64,000 nt of DNA from an uncultured Lachnospiraceae bacterium. GTDB taxonomy: Bacteria; Bacillota; Clostridia; Lachnospirales; Lachnospiraceae. A program made the translations under genes and the position numbers. This document shows, piece after piece, positions 34,370 to 47,819 of the stretch. Location: NCBI GenBank assembly GCA_902476265.1, contig CABSCP010000019.1, positions 1 through 64,000 of the forward strand, given 5' to 3'. The notes under the pieces were generated by a model. The model had not been told where the DNA came from. It made no database searches and saw only the letters and a program-made list of their open reading frames with translations. Each line of letters opens with the position of its first letter. Position 1 is the stretch's first letter.

Positions 34370-35062
34370 ATGAAACATGGAAAGAAATATGGCGAAGCTG
34401 CTAAGTTAGTAGATCGCGCAACACAGTATGATCCTGCTGATGCGATTGCATTGGTGAAGAAAACAGCAACGGCTAAATTTGATGAAACCGTTGAAGTTCA
34501 TATCAGAACAGGCTGTGACGGCCGTCATGCGGAACAGCAGATCCGTGGCGCGGTTGTACTGCCTAACGGAACTGGTAAGACTGTAAAAGTTCTGGTTTTC
34601 GCCAAGGGCGCAAAGCTGGATGAAGCACAGGCAGCAGGCGCTGACTTCGTAGGCGGCGACGAGCTGATCCCCAGAATCCAGAACGAAGGCTGGCTGGATT
34701 TCGACGTTGTAGTTGCAACTCCTGATATGATGGGCGTTGTAGGCCGTCTGGGTAAGATCCTCGGACCGAAAGGCTTAATGCCTAACCCTAAGGCCGGCAC
34801 TGTTACCATGGATGTAACAAAAGCGATCAACGATATCAAAGCCGGTAAGATCGAGTACAGACTTGATAAATCCAATATTATCCACGTTCCCGTAGGCAAA
34901 GCTTCCTTCACGGAAGAAGCGCTGCAGGAGAACTACAAAGCGCTGATGGATGCGATTATGAAAGCAAAACCCAGCGCACTGAAAGGTCAGTATTTAAAGA
35001 GCATCACTCTGGCGACCACAATGGGCCCTGGTGTGAAAGTCTCCACCGCTAAATACTGTTAA
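34370..35062 (+). CDS. rplA: Ribosomal protein L1
   Basis: 230 aa from the ATG at 34370, eight bases after GGAGG; two earlier in-frame ATGs lie on the SD. RNA-binding and mobile-stalk motifs GRLGKILGPKGLMPNPKAGTVT and FTEEALQENYKALMDAI are present. It is the last gene of the rpmG-rplA unit and ends at a terminator, unusually not joined to rplJ. Confidence 0.97.
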   Translation: MKHGKKYGEAAKLVDRATQYDPADAIALVKKTATAKFDETVEVHIRTGCDGRHAEQQIRGAVVLPNGTGKTVKVLVFAKGAKLDEAQAAGADFVGGDELIPRIQNEGWLDFDVVVATPDMMGVVGRLGKILGPKGLMPNPKAGTVTMDVTKAINDIKAGKIEYRLDKSNIIHVPVGKASFTEEALQENYKALMDAIMKAKPSALKGQYLKSITLATTMGPGVKVSTAKYC

Positions 35063-35103
35063 TTCCAGAAAAACAAAAAGAGTGCGTGCTGCTCTGAAAA
35101 GAT

Positions 35104-35135
35104 AGCCCCCGGATCGGATGGATCCAGGGGCTTTT
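35104..35135 (+). terminator. Terminator after rplA
   Basis: AGCCCC-C-GGATC / GATCC-A-GGGGCT with a C-A mismatch, then TTT. Ends the L11-L1 unit. Confidence 0.7.
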
Positions 35136-35180
35136 AAATTTCTGCGGTTGTCTCCCGGGACCGGACGGAATCGCCCGCAC

Positions 35181-35209
35181 TTGACGATCGGGTGGATACA
35201 GGTTAGAAT
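35181..35209 (+). promoter_or_regulatory. Promoter of the CapA-like gene
   Basis: TTGACG (35181-35186), 17-base spacer, TAGAAT (35204-35209). ATGTCTGC-GCAG-GCAGACAT (35224-35243) forms a perfect hairpin in the leader. Confidence 0.6.
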
Positions 35210-35301
35210 TTTATTATCTGAGAATGTCTGCGCAGGCAGACATATCCGTTTCGCAATGGGCTGCGCAACTTGGCAGCATCGGCTGTGATAAAGGAGAGGG
35301 A

Positions 35302-36567
35302 ATGGCAGGAAGAAAAAGAAAGAAGAAACGCGGCGGCCAGGTTTTCTGGCTGACGCTGGTTTTGACAATTTCGGTCGGAAGCGTGCTTCTTCTGGGAGGC
35401 TGGGTCATTCTGGGAATGAACGGCACAGAGTTTGGCACGGTTAAAATAGAGAGTGAACTTGCCGGGCTGATGGAAAGCGTACAGGCGAAGGGACCGCAGG
35501 ACGGTGACGGAGGACAGGAGGACGGGGAACCCCGGGGAAAATACGGGGCGCTTCTGGCGGATCAGGAACTGTGCCGGGAACAGCGAGTTTATGAAAAGAA
35601 AACCAAAAGTGCGGATGAGGTGACCATCGTTTTTGCGGGGGATATCCTTTTTGATGACGGTTATGCCATAATGGCGAAGATGAAACAGCGCGGCAGAGGG
35701 ATAGAAGGCAGCATTTCACAGGAAATGCTGGAAGTGATGCAGAGCGCAGATATTTTTATGCTGAACAATGAATTCCCTTATACGGACAGAGGCGAACCTA
35801 CACCGGAAAAGCAGTTTACCTTCCGGGCGAAGCCGGAATATGCATCCTATTTGTTTGATATGGGAGTGGATATTGTGTCTCTGGCCAATAATCATGCCTA
35901 TGATTACGGAGAAATTTCCCTGCTGGATACAATGGATACGCTGGAAAATGTGGGAATGCCGTTTGTGGGGGCGGGAATGAATCTGGAAGAAGCGGTAAAA
36001 CCGGTTTATTTTATCGCAAATGATATGAAAATCGCTTTCATTTCCGCCACTCAGATCGAGCGGAATGATAATCCGGATACAAAAGGGGCCGGGCCTGATT
36101 CCCCCGGCGTATTCCGCTGCTGGAATGTTGACAGGCTTTTGGAAGTGGTGGCAAATGCAAAACAGGTCAGTGATTATGTGATCGTCTATATTCATTGGGG
36201 GACAGAAGCCACGGATGAACTGGACTGGGCCCAGAAGGAGCAGGCGCCTAAGATTGCGGAGGCGGGAGCGGATCTGATCATTGGCGATCATCCCCATGTG
36301 CTGCAGCAGATCGGTTACTGCAATGATACACCGGTGATATACAGCCTGGGAAATTATCTGTTTAATTCCAGGGCGCAGGATACCTGCCTGGTCAGAGTGA
36401 CTTTGGACGGGAACGGATTAAAAAGTCTGCAGTTTATTCCGGGCCGCCAGGAGGACTGTGCGGTTTTCATGCATCAGGGGACGGAAAAGGAACGGGTTCT
36501 TTCCTATATGAGAAGTATTTCTCAGGGAGTGAATATTGACGGGGACGGATTCGTGACAAAACGGTAA
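35302..36567 (+). CDS. CapA-like (poly-gamma-glutamate synthesis) metallophosphatase-fold protein
   Basis: 421 aa from the ATG at 35302, after AAGGAGAGGG. One N-terminal membrane anchor (about 14-38), then a short linker and the PGA_cap domain with VTIVFAGDILFD, NNEFPYTDRG, ANNHAYDYGE, VYIHWGTEATDE and IGDHPHVLQQI, the metal-binding motifs of CapA proteins. The domain faces outward. CapA family proteins are implicated in capsule or wall polymer steps, but no capBC is adjacent, so its substrate is unknown. It lies alone between two ribosomal operons. Confidence 0.88.
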   Translation: MAGRKRKKKRGGQVFWLTLVLTISVGSVLLLGGWVILGMNGTEFGTVKIESELAGLMESVQAKGPQDGDGGQEDGEPRGKYGALLADQELCREQRVYEKKTKSADEVTIVFAGDILFDDGYAIMAKMKQRGRGIEGSISQEMLEVMQSADIFMLNNEFPYTDRGEPTPEKQFTFRAKPEYASYLFDMGVDIVSLANNHAYDYGEISLLDTMDTLENVGMPFVGAGMNLEEAVKPVYFIANDMKIAFISATQIERNDNPDTKGAGPDSPGVFRCWNVDRLLEVVANAKQVSDYVIVYIHWGTEATDELDWAQKEQAPKIAEAGADLIIGDHPHVLQQIGYCNDTPVIYSLGNYLFNSRAQDTCLVRVTLDGNGLKSLQFIPGRQEDCAVFMHQGTEKERVLSYMRSISQGVNIDGDGFVTKR

Positions 36568-36576
36568 GAAAATCAG

Positions 36577-36603
36577 CGGGCCTGCATCTGCAGACCCGTT
36601 TTT
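36577..36603 (+). terminator. Terminator of the CapA-like gene
   Basis: CGGGCCTGCA (36577-36586) pairs with TGCAGACCCG (36589-36598), one mismatch, then TTTTT. Confidence 0.8.
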
Positions 36604-36719
36604 AAACAGACCTGTCAGCCGGCCCATCGGTTTGCCCGCCAAATGGTGTCATATCTTACAAGAATCCTCTGCAGCTTCATGTTACAATGATACCTGAATT
36701 ACTTAAAGGGGGGAATGCA

Positions 36720-37538
36720 ATGCTGTCAGAACAGGAACAGCGTCATATTTATTATGACAGTGACCTGAAAATAGAAGTTTACCAATTGAGCGGGATCGTG
36801 CGGAAGTTTCCGAACCATTTTCATGAGTACTATGTAATCGGATTTATAGAGGGCGGAAGGAGACATCTTTGTTGTAAAGGCAGAGAGTATGATTTAACCC
36901 CCGGCGATTTGATTGTGTTCAATCCGCGGGACAATCATTTTTGCGCGCCGGTGGATGGGGAACCGCTGGACTACCGGGCCGTAAACATAGAAATAGAAGT
37001 GATGGAAAAAGCGGTAGAGGAAATAACCGGGAAAAAATATATTCCTCTTTTTACGAAAAACGTATACAGGCAGAGCGATCTCACCCAGCATTTGGGCGCG
37101 TTGTATGATGCGGTTTTGACAGAGTCGCCCAGACTTCTGAAAGAAGAAGCGCTGTTCTTTTTACTGGAACAGGTGCTGCGGGAAGGCGGACAGCCTTTTG
37201 AAACAACGGAAATCCCGAAGCCGGACGAACAAATCCAATCACTCTGCAGGTACATGGATGAACATTTTGCAGAGAATCTCTCTCTGGACGAACTGCTGAC
37301 GATGACAAATTTCGGGAAATCTTACCTGCTGCGTCTGTTTACCAGACAGGTGGGGGTTTCCCCTTACCGTTATCTGCAGACGGTGCGCTTAAACCGGGCC
37401 AGAAAATTTCTGGAACAGGGGATGCCTCCTGCAGAGGCGGCGGCCATGGCAGGCTTTTCCGACCAGAGCCATTTCACCAGATTTTTTAAGGAATTCATCG
37501 GACTGACGCCCGGACAATATCAAAGGATTTTTACCTGA
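36720..37538 (+). CDS. AraC-family transcriptional regulator
   Basis: 272 aa from the ATG at 36720 after GGGGGG. An N-terminal cupin sensor domain (FPNHFHEYYVIGFIEGGRRHL) and a C-terminal pair of HTHs (NLSLDELLTMTNFGKSYLLRLFTRQVGVSPYRYLQ, PPAEAAAMAGFSDQSHFTRFFKEFIGLTPGQY). It precedes a DMT-type exporter by 17 bases, so it may control that transporter or its own operon; the effector is unknown. Confidence 0.93.
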   Translation: MLSEQEQRHIYYDSDLKIEVYQLSGIVRKFPNHFHEYYVIGFIEGGRRHLCCKGREYDLTPGDLIVFNPRDNHFCAPVDGEPLDYRAVNIEIEVMEKAVEEITGKKYIPLFTKNVYRQSDLTQHLGALYDAVLTESPRLLKEEALFFLLEQVLREGGQPFETTEIPKPDEQIQSLCRYMDEHFAENLSLDELLTMTNFGKSYLLRLFTRQVGVSPYRYLQTVRLNRARKFLEQGMPPAEAAAMAGFSDQSHFTRFFKEFIGLTPGQYQRIFT

Positions 37539-37555
37539 GAAAGAGGAAAACGATT

Positions 37556-38473
37556 ATGAAATCAAATTCTGCTGCCGGCCATGTCGCCGCATTTATTACC
37601 ATACTAATTTGGGGAACCACCTTCATTTCAACCAAAGTGCTTCTCCGCGTTTTTACACCCATAGAAATTCTCTTCATCCGATTTATGATGGGATATCTGG
37701 CCCTGTGGTGCGTATGCCCCCGCCGACTGAAGTTGGAAGATAAAAAGCAGGAATGGTTTTTTGCCGCCGCAGGCCTGTGCGGGGTGACGCTGTATTATCT
37801 GCTGGAAAATATCGCCCTGACCTATACCCAGGCATCCAATGTAGGGGTGATCATATCCATAGCGCCTTTTTTTACCTTTATCTTCGCCTGCCTGTTTTTG
37901 CGGGAGAGCCGTCCCGACGCCCGGTTTTTCCTGGGGTTTCTGATCGCTATGGCGGGAATCTGCCTGATCAGTTTTCAGGACACGGGCAGTCTGCAGCTGA
38001 ATCCGCTGGGAGATCTGCTGGCGATCGGAGCGGCGGTGATCTGGGCCGTCTATTCCACACTGACCAAAAAAATTGCGGAATTTGGCTATTCCACGATTCT
38101 GACCACCAGACACACCTTTTTTTACGGACTTGTGTTTATGATACCGGTTCTGATGAAAATGGGATTTGAAGTGGAACCGGCCCAGTTTTTAGAGCCGGCC
38201 GCGCTGGCAAACCTGCTGTTTCTGGGACTGGGGGCATCGGCGCTGTGTTTTGTGACCTGGAACCTTGCGGTCAGGGTGCTGGGATCTGTCAAAACCAGCG
38301 TATACATTTATATGGTTCCCGTGATCACAGCGGCTACATCGGCCCTCATTCTGCATGAAAAAATGACCTGGGCCACCGTCGGCGGGATTGTTCTGACGCT
38401 GACAGGGCTTTTCCTTTCGGAAAAAAGGGAAACCGGTAAAGAAAGAACGGAAAAAAGATTGAAAAATGCTTGA
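37556..38473 (+). CDS. EamA/DMT-family transporter
   Basis: 305 aa, ten membrane segments in two EamA repeats (about 9-140 and 150-290), with WGTTFISTKVLLR and the second repeat GAAVIWAVYSTLTKK. Members export amino acids, metabolites or drugs; the substrate cannot be told. Paired with the AraC gene 17 bases upstream. It is the last of the three genes inserted between L1 and L10. Confidence 0.92.
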   Translation: MKSNSAAGHVAAFITILIWGTTFISTKVLLRVFTPIEILFIRFMMGYLALWCVCPRRLKLEDKKQEWFFAAAGLCGVTLYYLLENIALTYTQASNVGVIISIAPFFTFIFACLFLRESRPDARFFLGFLIAMAGICLISFQDTGSLQLNPLGDLLAIGAAVIWAVYSTLTKKIAEFGYSTILTTRHTFFYGLVFMIPVLMKMGFEVEPAQFLEPAALANLLFLGLGASALCFVTWNLAVRVLGSVKTSVYIYMVPVITAATSALILHEKMTWATVGGIVLTLTGLFLSEKRETGKERTEKRLKNA

Positions 38474-38498
38474 CAACCTGTTTGGCATATGATATGTT
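38470..38498 (+). promoter_or_regulatory. rplJ-rplL promoter
   Basis: TTGACA (38470-38475), 17-base spacer, TATGTT (38493-38498). The -35 box overlaps the last codons and stop of the EamA gene (stop at 38471-38473). Confidence 0.75.
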
Positions 38499-38631
38499 GA
38501 TAAAGGTCTTTTTAAGACCATGCCGAAGACAGCAGGTACCGGAGAACCGGTATAAGGATAAGCGCCTGCCGAGGAATGGAAAGTATTTGGATTCTGTTAC
38601 CTCTCTGTCTTTGTGCAGAGAGGTTTTTTGA
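38499..38631 (+). promoter_or_regulatory. L10 ribosomal protein leader with attenuator
   Basis: GAAGACAGCAGG (38525-38536) and CCTGCCGAGG (38565-38574) are the conserved halves of the L10 leader; between them TACCGG-AGAA-CCGGTA forms the hairpin. An intrinsic terminator CCTCTCTG/CAGAGAGG plus six T (38600-38629) follows. Excess L10(L12)4 is expected to bind the leader and favour the terminator. Confidence 0.88.
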
Positions 38632-38703
38632 TACTTCTTTTTATTCGGCAAAAGAACCGCGACCGTGTGAACGGTTGCAAAGAATCTAAAAGGAGGTAAG
38701 AAA

Positions 38704-39255
38704 ATGGCAAAAGTTGAACAGAAAACACCTGTTGTAGCGGAAATTTCCGAAGCAATCAAGGATGCGCAGTCTGTTGTCCTGGTTGACTACCGCGGACTGA
38801 CAGTAGAGCAGGACACCGCGCTTCGCAAACAGCTTCGTGAAGCCGGAATCACCTACAAGGTGTACAAAAACACAATGATGAACTTTGCGTTCAAAGGAAC
38901 AGATTTTGAGGCTCTGGCCCCTTATCTGGAAGGCCCCAGCGCAATCGCCGTTTCCACAACAGATGCAACAGCACCTGCCAGAGAACTGGCAAACTTCGCT
39001 AAGACAGCCGACAAACTTGAGATCAAGGGCGGCGTTGTAGAAGGCAATGCATATGATGCGGCAGGCATTATGGAAATCGCCAAGATTCCTGGAAGAGAAG
39101 CACTTATTTCCAGATTGCTTGGCAGCATGCAGTCCCCGATCACCAATATGGCCCGTGTTCTGAACCAGATCGCGGAAAAGGGCGGCGCAGCAAACTGCGA
39201 AGCTGCTCCGGCAGAAGAGGCAGCACCTGCAGAGGAAGCACCCGCTGCAGAATAA
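38704..39255 (+). CDS. rplJ: Ribosomal protein L10
   Basis: 183 aa after AAAAGGAGG. VDYRGLTVEQDTALRKQLREAG and KVYKNTMMNFAF are the rRNA-binding N-domain; the C-terminal helix binds L12 dimers and ends in an Ala/Glu-Pro-rich tail. Expressed from its own promoter and L10 leader. Confidence 0.97.
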   Translation: MAKVEQKTPVVAEISEAIKDAQSVVLVDYRGLTVEQDTALRKQLREAGITYKVYKNTMMNFAFKGTDFEALAPYLEGPSAIAVSTTDATAPARELANFAKTADKLEIKGGVVEGNAYDAAGIMEIAKIPGREALISRLLGSMQSPITNMARVLNQIAEKGGAANCEAAPAEEAAPAEEAPAAE

Positions 39256-39371
39256 TCCCTACGGTTCACGTTGTGACAGGTAAGGAATGCACATCTTACA
39301 CGAAGTGAAGATGCGGCCGTATGAAGTGCGGCATCAAACAAACATAACATTATAAACGGAGGTAAATAAAA

Positions 39372-39746
39372 ATGGCAAAATTAACAGCTCAGGAATTTAT
39401 TGATGCTATCAAAGAAATGACAGTATTAGAGTTAAATGATCTCGTAAAGGCTTGCGAAGAAGAATTCGGTGTATCCGCAGCAGCAGGCGTTGTAGTTGCA
39501 GCAGCAGGCGGCGAAGCAGCAGCAGCTGAAGAAAAGACAGAGTGGAATGTAGAACTGACAGAAGTTGGCCCTAACAAAGTTAAGGTTATCAAAGTCGTTC
39601 GTGAAGTAACCGGTCTGGGTCTGAAAGAAGCGAAGGACGTTGTTGACGGCGCTCCCAAGGTTCTCAAAGAAGGCGTTTCCAAGGAAGAAGCTGAAGATGT
39701 TCAGAAGAAACTGGAAGCTGAAGGCGCTAAGGTTACTCTTAAATAA
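39372..39746 (+). CDS. rplL: Ribosomal protein L7/L12
   Basis: 124 aa. N-terminal dimerisation helices, a flexible Ala-rich hinge (AAAGVVVAAAGGEAAAAEE) and the factor-binding C-domain TEWNVELTEVGPNKVKVIKVVREVTGLGLKEAKDVV. Follows rplJ after 116 bases with SD GGAGG. Ends at a terminator. Confidence 0.98.
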   Translation: MAKLTAQEFIDAIKEMTVLELNDLVKACEEEFGVSAAAGVVVAAAGGEAAAAEEKTEWNVELTEVGPNKVKVIKVVREVTGLGLKEAKDVVDGAPKVLKEGVSKEEAEDVQKKLEAEGAKVTLK

Positions 39747-39771
39747 TCAGCCATTTTCTTACAAAGATAAG

Positions 39772-39800
39772 GCGTCCGCTTTTTGCGGGCGCTTTTTTTT
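39772..39800 (+). terminator. Terminator after rplL
   Basis: GCGTCCGC-TTTTT-GCGGGCGC with one G-U, followed by eight T. It separates rplJL from rpoBC. Confidence 0.92.
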
Positions 39801-39822
39801 GAGGTAAAACAAAAAGTTTTTA

Positions 39823-39851
39823 TTGACTTCAATCTCGTTTTATGCTAGATT
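39823..39851 (+). promoter_or_regulatory. rpoBC promoter
   Basis: TTGACT (39823-39828), 17-base spacer, TAGATT (39846-39851). Confidence 0.7.
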
Positions 39852-39949
39852 GTAAGGTGCACTATTGTGTTAGAGTATGCCATTTTGTAAGTGTAATACC
39901 GAATAGTAATAGTCAAAGAAATCAATCATAAGAACGGGGTGAAGTGTCA

Positions 39950-43804
<3,855 letters not shown>

Positions 43805-43836
43805 GCCGAACCGATTATTTGTAAAGGAGTGCCAAG

Positions 43837-46800
43837 ATGTCTGAAACAAAGAACGAAGTTTATCAGCCGATGACGTTTGATGCCATCAAGATCGGATTAG
43901 CATCACCGGAGAAGATTCGTGAATGGTCCAGAGGTGAAGTTTTAAAGCCTGAGACAATCAACTACAGAACGTTAAAGCCGGAACGCGATGGCCTGTTCTG
44001 CGAGCGGATTTTCGGACCCAGCAAAGACTGGGAGTGCCATTGCGGCAAATATAAAAAGATTAGATACAAAGGCGTGGTCTGCGACCGATGCGGCGTTGAA
44101 GTCACAAAAGCCAGTGTGCGCCGGGAACGTATGGGACATATCGAACTGGCAGCGCCGGTTTCCCATATCTGGTATTTTAAAGGTATCCCCAGCCGTATGG
44201 GACTGATCCTGGATCTGTCCCCCAGGGTGCTGGAGAAAGTGCTTTATTTCGCTTCCTATATTGTACTGGACAAAGGAGAGACAAACCTGGAATATAAGCA
44301 GGTGCTTTCCGAGAAGGAATATCAGGATGCCAGGGAAACCTGGGGCAACCGTTTCCGCGTAGGCATGGGTGCTGAAGCAATCAAAGAGTTGCTGCAGGCC
44401 ATTGATCTGGAAACCGAAGCCGTAGAACTGAAAAATGAACTGGAAGATGCCAGCGGACAGAAGCGCGCGAGAATCATCAAGCGCCTGGAAGTGGTGGAAG
44501 CGTTCCGGGAATCCGGCAACAGACCGGAATGGATGATCATGGATGCGGTTCCGGTAATCCCTCCGGATCTGCGCCCTATGGTACAGCTGGACGGCGGCCG
44601 TTTTGCCACCTCCGACTTAAATGACCTGTACAGAAGGATCATCAACCGCAACAACCGTCTGAAGAGGCTGCTGGAACTGGGCGCGCCGGACATCATCGTC
44701 CGCAACGAGAAGAGAATGCTCCAGGAGGCTGTGGACGCCCTGATCGATAACGGCAGAAGAGGCCGTCCGGTAACGGGTCCCGGCAACCGTGCGTTAAAAT
44801 CCCTTTCCGATATGCTGAAAGGTAAATCCGGCCGTTTCCGTCAGAACCTGCTGGGCAAGCGTGTTGACTATTCCGGCCGTTCCGTTATCGTGGTCGGGCC
44901 CGAACTGAAAATTTATCAGTGCGGCCTGCCCAAGGAAATGGCGATCGAGCTGTTTAAACCTTTTGTAATGAAAGAACTGGTGGCAAGGGGCATTTCCCAG
45001 AACATCAAGAATGCGAAAAAGCTTGTGGAAAGACTGGATACGCAGGTATGGGATGTGCTGGAAGATGTCATCAAGGAGCATCCGGTTATGTTAAACCGTG
45101 CCCCTACCCTGCACAGACTGGGAATTCAGGCTTTCGAGCCCATCCTGGTGGAAGGTAAGGCGATCAAACTGCATCCCCTCGTATGTACGGCGTTTAACGC
45201 TGACTTCGACGGTGACCAGATGGCCGTGCATCTTCCTCTTTCCCAGGAAGCTCAGGCAGAATGCCGCTTTATGCTGCTTTCTCCCAACAACCTGCTGAAA
45301 CCTTCGGACGGCGGCCCTGTGGCAGTGCCTTCCCAGGATATGGTATTGGGCATTTATTATCTGACCCAGGAAAGACCCGGCGCACTCGGCGAAGGCAAAG
45401 CCTTCAAGAGCGTCAACGAAGCGATTCTGGCATATGAGAACAAAGCCTGCACCCTGCATTCCCGCATCAAGGTGAGAATGACCAAGTTAAACGCGCAGGG
45501 CGAAGAGGTTTCCGGCATCGTGGAATCCACACTGGGTCGTTTCATCTTCAATGAAATCCTGCCCCAGGATTTGGGATATGTGGACAGAAGCAATCCGGAA
45601 GAGTTCATGAAACTGGAAGTGGACTTCCACGTAGGCAAGAAGCAGTTAAAACAGATTCTTGAAAGAGTAATCAATACCCATGGCGCATCCATCACTGCAG
45701 AAGTGCTGGACGATGTCAAGGCGATCGGCTATAAATACTCCACCAAGGCAGCCATGACGGTTTCCATTTCCGATATGACGGTGCCCGCTCAGAAGGCGGA
45801 GATGCTGGAGCAGGCGCAGGAGACGGTTGATAAGATCAGTAAGAACTTCCGCCGCGGCCTGATCACAGAAGAAGAACGTTACCGCGCCGTTGTGGAAACC
45901 TGGCAGGAAACGGATAAAGAGCTGACGGATGTGCTGCTCAAAGGCCTGGATAAATACAATAACATTTTCATGATGGCCGACTCCGGCGCCCGTGGTTCCA
46001 ACCAGCAGATCAAACAGCTGGCCGGCATGCGCGGACTGATGGCGGATACGACGGGCCGTACCATCGAACTGCCCATCAAGTCCAACTTCCGTGAAGGTCT
46101 GGACGTACTGGAGTACTTCATGTCCGCTCACGGCGCCCGGAAAGGTATGTCCGATACCGCGCTGCGTACCGCAGACTCCGGTTATCTGACACGTCGAATG
46201 GTTGACGTGTCCCAGGAACTGATCATCCGTGAAATTGACTGTGCGGAAGGAAAAGACAAGATTCCCGGCATGTCTGTAAAAGCGTTTATGGACGGTAAAG
46301 AAACCATTGAAGGCTTAAAAGACAGAATTACAGGGAGATATTCCTGTGAGGACATTTATGATAAGGACGGCAAATTGATTGTCGGCACAAACCATATGAT
46401 CACCCCCAGCCGTGCAAAACGGATTATGGAAACCGGTGTGAACAAAAAAGGCGAGCCGATTGAAGAGGTGAAAATCCGTACGATTCTGACCTGCCGTTCC
46501 AAGAGCGGTATCTGTGCGAAATGCTACGGCGCCAACATGGCTACCGGCGAAGCGGTGCAGGTGGGAGAAGCGGTCGGCATCATCGCCGCACAGTCCATCG
46601 GGGAACCCGGTACCCAGCTGACCATGCGTACTTTCCACTCCGGCGGTGTTGCCGGTGACGATATCACACAGGGTCTTCCCCGTGTCGAGGAGCTTTTTGA
46701 GGCGAGAAAACCCAAGGGTCTTGCCATCATCGCCGAGTTCGGCGGTACAGCTGTGATCAAAGATACCAAGAAAAAACGGGAAATCATTGTGACGGATGAA

Positions 46801-47628
46801 GAAACCAAAGAGAGTAAGACTTACCTGATTCCTTACGGATCCAGAATCAAGATTGTGGACGGCCAGCAGCTGGAAGCAGGCGACGAATTGACGGAAGGTT
46901 CTGTCAACCCTCACGATCTGTTAAAGATCAAGGGAATCCGTGCGGTACAGGATTACATGCTCCGTGAAGTACAGCGTGTATACCGTCTGCAGGGTGTTGA
47001 TATTTCCGATAAGCATATCGAGGTGATCGTTCGTCAGATGTTAAAGAAGATCCGCATTGAGACCAGCGGAGATACGGATTTCCTGCCCGGCACCATGGTG
47101 GATGTCCTGGATTATGAGGATCTCAATGAAGAACTGTTTGCGGAGGGCAAGCAGCCCGCGGAAGGCAAACAGGTGATGCTGGGTATTACAAAAGCGGCCC
47201 TGGCTACCAATTCCTTCCTGTCGGCGGCATCCTTCCAGGAAACCACAAAAGTTCTGACCGAAGCCGCGATTAAGGGCAAAGTCGATCCCCTGATCGGTTT
47301 GAAAGAAAATGTCATCATCGGTAAGCTGATTCCTGCCGGAACGGGTATGAGCCGCTACCGTGATGTGAAGCTGAATACGGACGCGATCATTGCGGCAGAG
47401 GAAGCCGAACGGGCGGTCAGAGCGGAAGAAGAAGCGAGGGCTGCCATGGAAGCGGAAAAAGCTGCGAAGGCTGCGGAAGAGGAAGCGGAAGAAGAACTGC
47501 TGGAGGAATCCGATGAAGATATCCTGGACGATGAAATTTTAGCCGACGAGGATATTGAGGATGAACTGGATGAAGAGGCCGAAGAGTTTGAAGAAGAGGA
47601 ATTGGAAACAAGCGATTTGACCGAATAA
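43837..47628 (+). CDS. rpoC: RNA polymerase beta' subunit
   Basis: 1263 aa. Zinc-finger CHCGKYKKIRYKGVVCDRCG, active-site NADFDGDQMAVHLPL (three Asp holding Mg2+), trigger-loop and bridge-helix region ADSGARGSNQQ/RGLMADTTGR, and second Cys cluster CRSKSGICAKCYG. The last 85 or so residues are an unusually long Glu/Ala/Asp-rich acidic tail, longer than in E. coli or Bacillus. SD AAAGGAG. Confidence 0.98.
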   Translation: MSETKNEVYQPMTFDAIKIGLASPEKIREWSRGEVLKPETINYRTLKPERDGLFCERIFGPSKDWECHCGKYKKIRYKGVVCDRCGVEVTKASVRRERMGHIELAAPVSHIWYFKGIPSRMGLILDLSPRVLEKVLYFASYIVLDKGETNLEYKQVLSEKEYQDARETWGNRFRVGMGAEAIKELLQAIDLETEAVELKNELEDASGQKRARIIKRLEVVEAFRESGNRPEWMIMDAVPVIPPDLRPMVQLDGGRFATSDLNDLYRRIINRNNRLKRLLELGAPDIIVRNEKRMLQEAVDALIDNGRRGRPVTGPGNRALKSLSDMLKGKSGRFRQNLLGKRVDYSGRSVIVVGPELKIYQCGLPKEMAIELFKPFVMKELVARGISQNIKNAKKLVERLDTQVWDVLEDVIKEHPVMLNRAPTLHRLGIQAFEPILVEGKAIKLHPLVCTAFNADFDGDQMAVHLPLSQEAQAECRFMLLSPNNLLKPSDGGPVAVPSQDMVLGIYYLTQERPGALGEGKAFKSVNEAILAYENKACTLHSRIKVRMTKLNAQGEEVSGIVESTLGRFIFNEILPQDLGYVDRSNPEEFMKLEVDFHVGKKQLKQILERVINTHGASITAEVLDDVKAIGYKYSTKAAMTVSISDMTVPAQKAEMLEQAQETVDKISKNFRRGLITEEERYRAVVETWQETDKELTDVLLKGLDKYNNIFMMADSGARGSNQQIKQLAGMRGLMADTTGRTIELPIKSNFREGLDVLEYFMSAHGARKGMSDTALRTADSGYLTRRMVDVSQELIIREIDCAEGKDKIPGMSVKAFMDGKETIEGLKDRITGRYSCEDIYDKDGKLIVGTNHMITPSRAKRIMETGVNKKGEPIEEVKIRTILTCRSKSGICAKCYGANMATGEAVQVGEAVGIIAAQSIGEPGTQLTMRTFHSGGVAGDDITQGLPRVEELFEARKPKGLAIIAEFGGTAVIKDTKKKREIIVTDEETKESKTYLIPYGSRIKIVDGQQLEAGDELTEGSVNPHDLLKIKGIRAVQDYMLREVQRVYRLQGVDISDKHIEVIVRQMLKKIRIETSGDTDFLPGTMVDVLDYEDLNEELFAEGKQPAEGKQVMLGITKAALATNSFLSAASFQETTKVLTEAAIKGKVDPLIGLKENVIIGKLIPAGTGMSRYRDVKLNTDAIIAAEEAERAVRAEEEARAAMEAEKAAKAAEEEAEEELLEESDEDILDDEILADEDIEDELDEEAEEFEEEELETSDLTE

Positions 47629-47644
47629 TTTTTCCAAAAAGCTA

Positions 47645-47673
47645 TTGACAAGACATTCGGAAGCACGTATACT
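47645..47673 (+). promoter_or_regulatory. rpsL-rpsG-fusA promoter
   Basis: TTGACA (47645-47650), 17-base spacer, TATACT (47668-47673). The 145-base leader has several small hairpins, for example CACC-GATTCA-GGTG plus TTTTT near 47730-47750, which could attenuate. Confidence 0.75.
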
Positions 47674-47819
47674 GTTATAGCGTGCATCCGGGTGTCTTTT
47701 TCTGTATAAGCGTACAGGAAATGCGCGCCTGCACCGATTCAGGTGTTTTTGGATGTATAAGACTGGCATTTCAGTCAAAAATAGGAACAAGAGACGAAAA
47801 TCGCAGGAGGTGAAACAGA

